This document shows, one piece after another, positions 7,165 through 7,617 of a stretch of DNA of 7,617 nucleotides. The position numbers and the translations under genes were made by a program. Numbering within the stretch: the stretch's first letter is position 1; the number at the start of each line of letters is the position of its first letter. The DNA comes from Flavobacteriaceae bacterium. GTDB taxonomy: Bacteria; Bacteroidota; Bacteroidia; Flavobacteriales; Flavobacteriaceae. Below the pieces are notes generated by a model. That model saw nothing but the letters and a program-made list of their open reading frames with translations, was not told the DNA's origin and made no database searches. The stretch spans positions 1 to 7,617 of the forward strand of contig JAENXB010000139.1 of the NCBI GenBank assembly GCA_016649785.1, given 5' to 3'.

Positions 7165-7202
7165 ATTATTTTCAATTTAGGCTGAAGTAATTCATTATTC
7201 AA

Positions 7203-7210
7203 CAAAAATA
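7203..7210 (-). promoter_or_regulatory. Candidate -7 element of the lacI promoter
   Basis: On the minus strand this reads TATTTTTG, an exact match to the Bacteroidota -7 consensus TAnnTTTG, about 39 bp before the lacI ATG. A -33 TTTG at the usual spacing is not evident; only CTTT/TTTA about 16-17 bp upstream is close. In this AT-rich gap an 8-mer match is weak evidence. Confidence 0.35.
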
Positions 7211-7254
7211 TTACAAATAAAATGCCTAAAGGTTAAAATAAGAAAGTTTTCAAC

Positions 7255-7270
7255 ACGAAAACGTTGTAGT
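7255..7270. promoter_or_regulatory. Candidate LacI-family operator between lacI and susC-like gene
   Basis: The sequence ACGAAAAC|GTTGTAGT is an imperfect palindrome with 6 of 8 half-site positions matching around a central CG step, as in most LacI-family operators. It lies 90 bp before the lacI start and 108 bp before the SusC-like start, so it could serve autoregulation and the divergent gene. It is the best such site I found in the 214-bp gap (7165-7378). No comparable CG-centred site was found before the permease gene. Confidence 0.5.
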
Positions 7271-7378
7271 AGTAGTACTGGCGGAGCCTCACAAGATATT
7301 AACATAAATTTTACGTACTTTTAACAACTGGAAGTGAGAATGTAAGTTGATTTTTTAATTAAACTAATTTAAAAATTT

Positions 7379-7617
7379 ATGAAACAATTATTTAAAGGCC
7401 TGTTGTTATCAATGTTAATGATACCGATGAGCTTTTTTGCCCAACAAACCCTAAGCGGGACCATCAGCGAAAGTGCTACTGGGCTCCCGGTTCCCGGTGT
7501 TAATGTTTTTATTAAAGGAACTACCACAGGAACAACCTCCGATTTTGACGGAAATTACAGCCTTTCCGGTATCAGTAACGAAAACGTTATTGTGTATTCC
7601 TTTGTGGGATTTACCAC
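7379..7617 (+). CDS. SusC/RagA-type TonB-dependent outer-membrane receptor, N-terminal part; continues beyond right edge
   Basis: Seventy-nine complete codons are visible; full SusC-type proteins are about 1000 residues. Residues 1-21 (MKQLFKGLLLSMLMIPMSFFA) are a signal peptide with likely cleavage before Gln22-Gln23. From TLSGTISESATGLPVPGV onward the sequence is the carboxypeptidase-regulatory-like beta-sandwich that opens SusC proteins, with the hallmark segments VNVFIKGTTTGTTSDFDG (41-58) and VYSFVGF (72-78). The TonB box, plug and barrel lie outside. The 5' leader is A/T-rich without Shine-Dalgarno, as usual in this phylum. The gene diverges from lacI and presumably starts a susCD operon importing malto-oligosaccharides across the outer membrane. 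No clear promoter was found: TAAATTTT (7305-7312) and TACTTTTA (7316-7323) each miss the -7 consensus by one base and lack a -33 TTTG. Confidence 0.92.
   Translation, partial: MKQLFKGLLLSMLMIPMSFFAQQTLSGTISESATGLPVPGVNVFIKGTTTGTTSDFDGNYSLSGISNENVIVYSFVGFT

Noticed and set aside
7266..7278. GTAGTAGTAGTAC triplet run next to the operator candidate
   Set aside because: Only three copies of a trinucleotide; too short to treat as a meaningful repeat.

Overview
The window looks like a chromosomal segment from a member of the Bacteroidota, most likely a marine or soil Flavobacteriaceae. The evidence is AT-rich intergenic DNA, genes without Shine-Dalgarno sequences, signal peptides ending in Ala-Gln, the start of a SusC/RagA-type TonB-dependent receptor, and intergenic CGCAAAG and CGCAGATT repeats of a kind I recall from flavobacterial genomes. 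No rRNA, tRNA, transposase, phage gene or CRISPR array was seen.

The layout is a sus-like maltose/alpha-glucan utilisation locus. On the minus strand, in transcription order, are a LacI-family repressor (7164-6142), a sugar:cation symporter of the GPH/SUT-like MFS type (6007-4487), a beta-phosphoglucomutase (4494-3835), a GH65 disaccharide phosphorylase that is probably a maltose phosphorylase (3838-1532), and the N-terminal half of a secreted GH13 alpha-glucan hydrolase (1009 to the left edge). The middle three genes overlap by 8 and 4 bp and clearly form an operon. On the plus strand, diverging from lacI, the first 79 codons of a SusC-like receptor begin at 7379 and run off the right edge.

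The genes fit one pathway. A SusC-type receptor (with a SusD presumably to the right) brings alpha-glucan oligosaccharides across the outer membrane. The exported GH13 enzyme trims them in the periplasm. The MFS permease takes up maltose. The phosphorylase splits it with phosphate into glucose and beta-glucose 1-phosphate, and the mutase turns the latter into glucose 6-phosphate. The LacI protein is the obvious local regulator, and a 16-bp imperfect CG-centred palindrome at 7255-7270 in the lacI/susC gap is its best candidate operator.

The least explained DNA is the 522-bp gap between the phosphorylase and the GH13 gene. It holds an inverted pair of CGCAAAG-type repeat clusters with a nested inner inverted repeat, a 23-bp tandem duplication, and a G-free tract with 7-nt periodicity directly behind the phosphorylase stop codon. 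A second unexplained structure is a 14-bp-arm inverted repeat between lacI and the permease gene. The coding part is a recognisable pathway. I found no evidence for a wholly new system, and the novelty, if any, lies in these non-coding elements.
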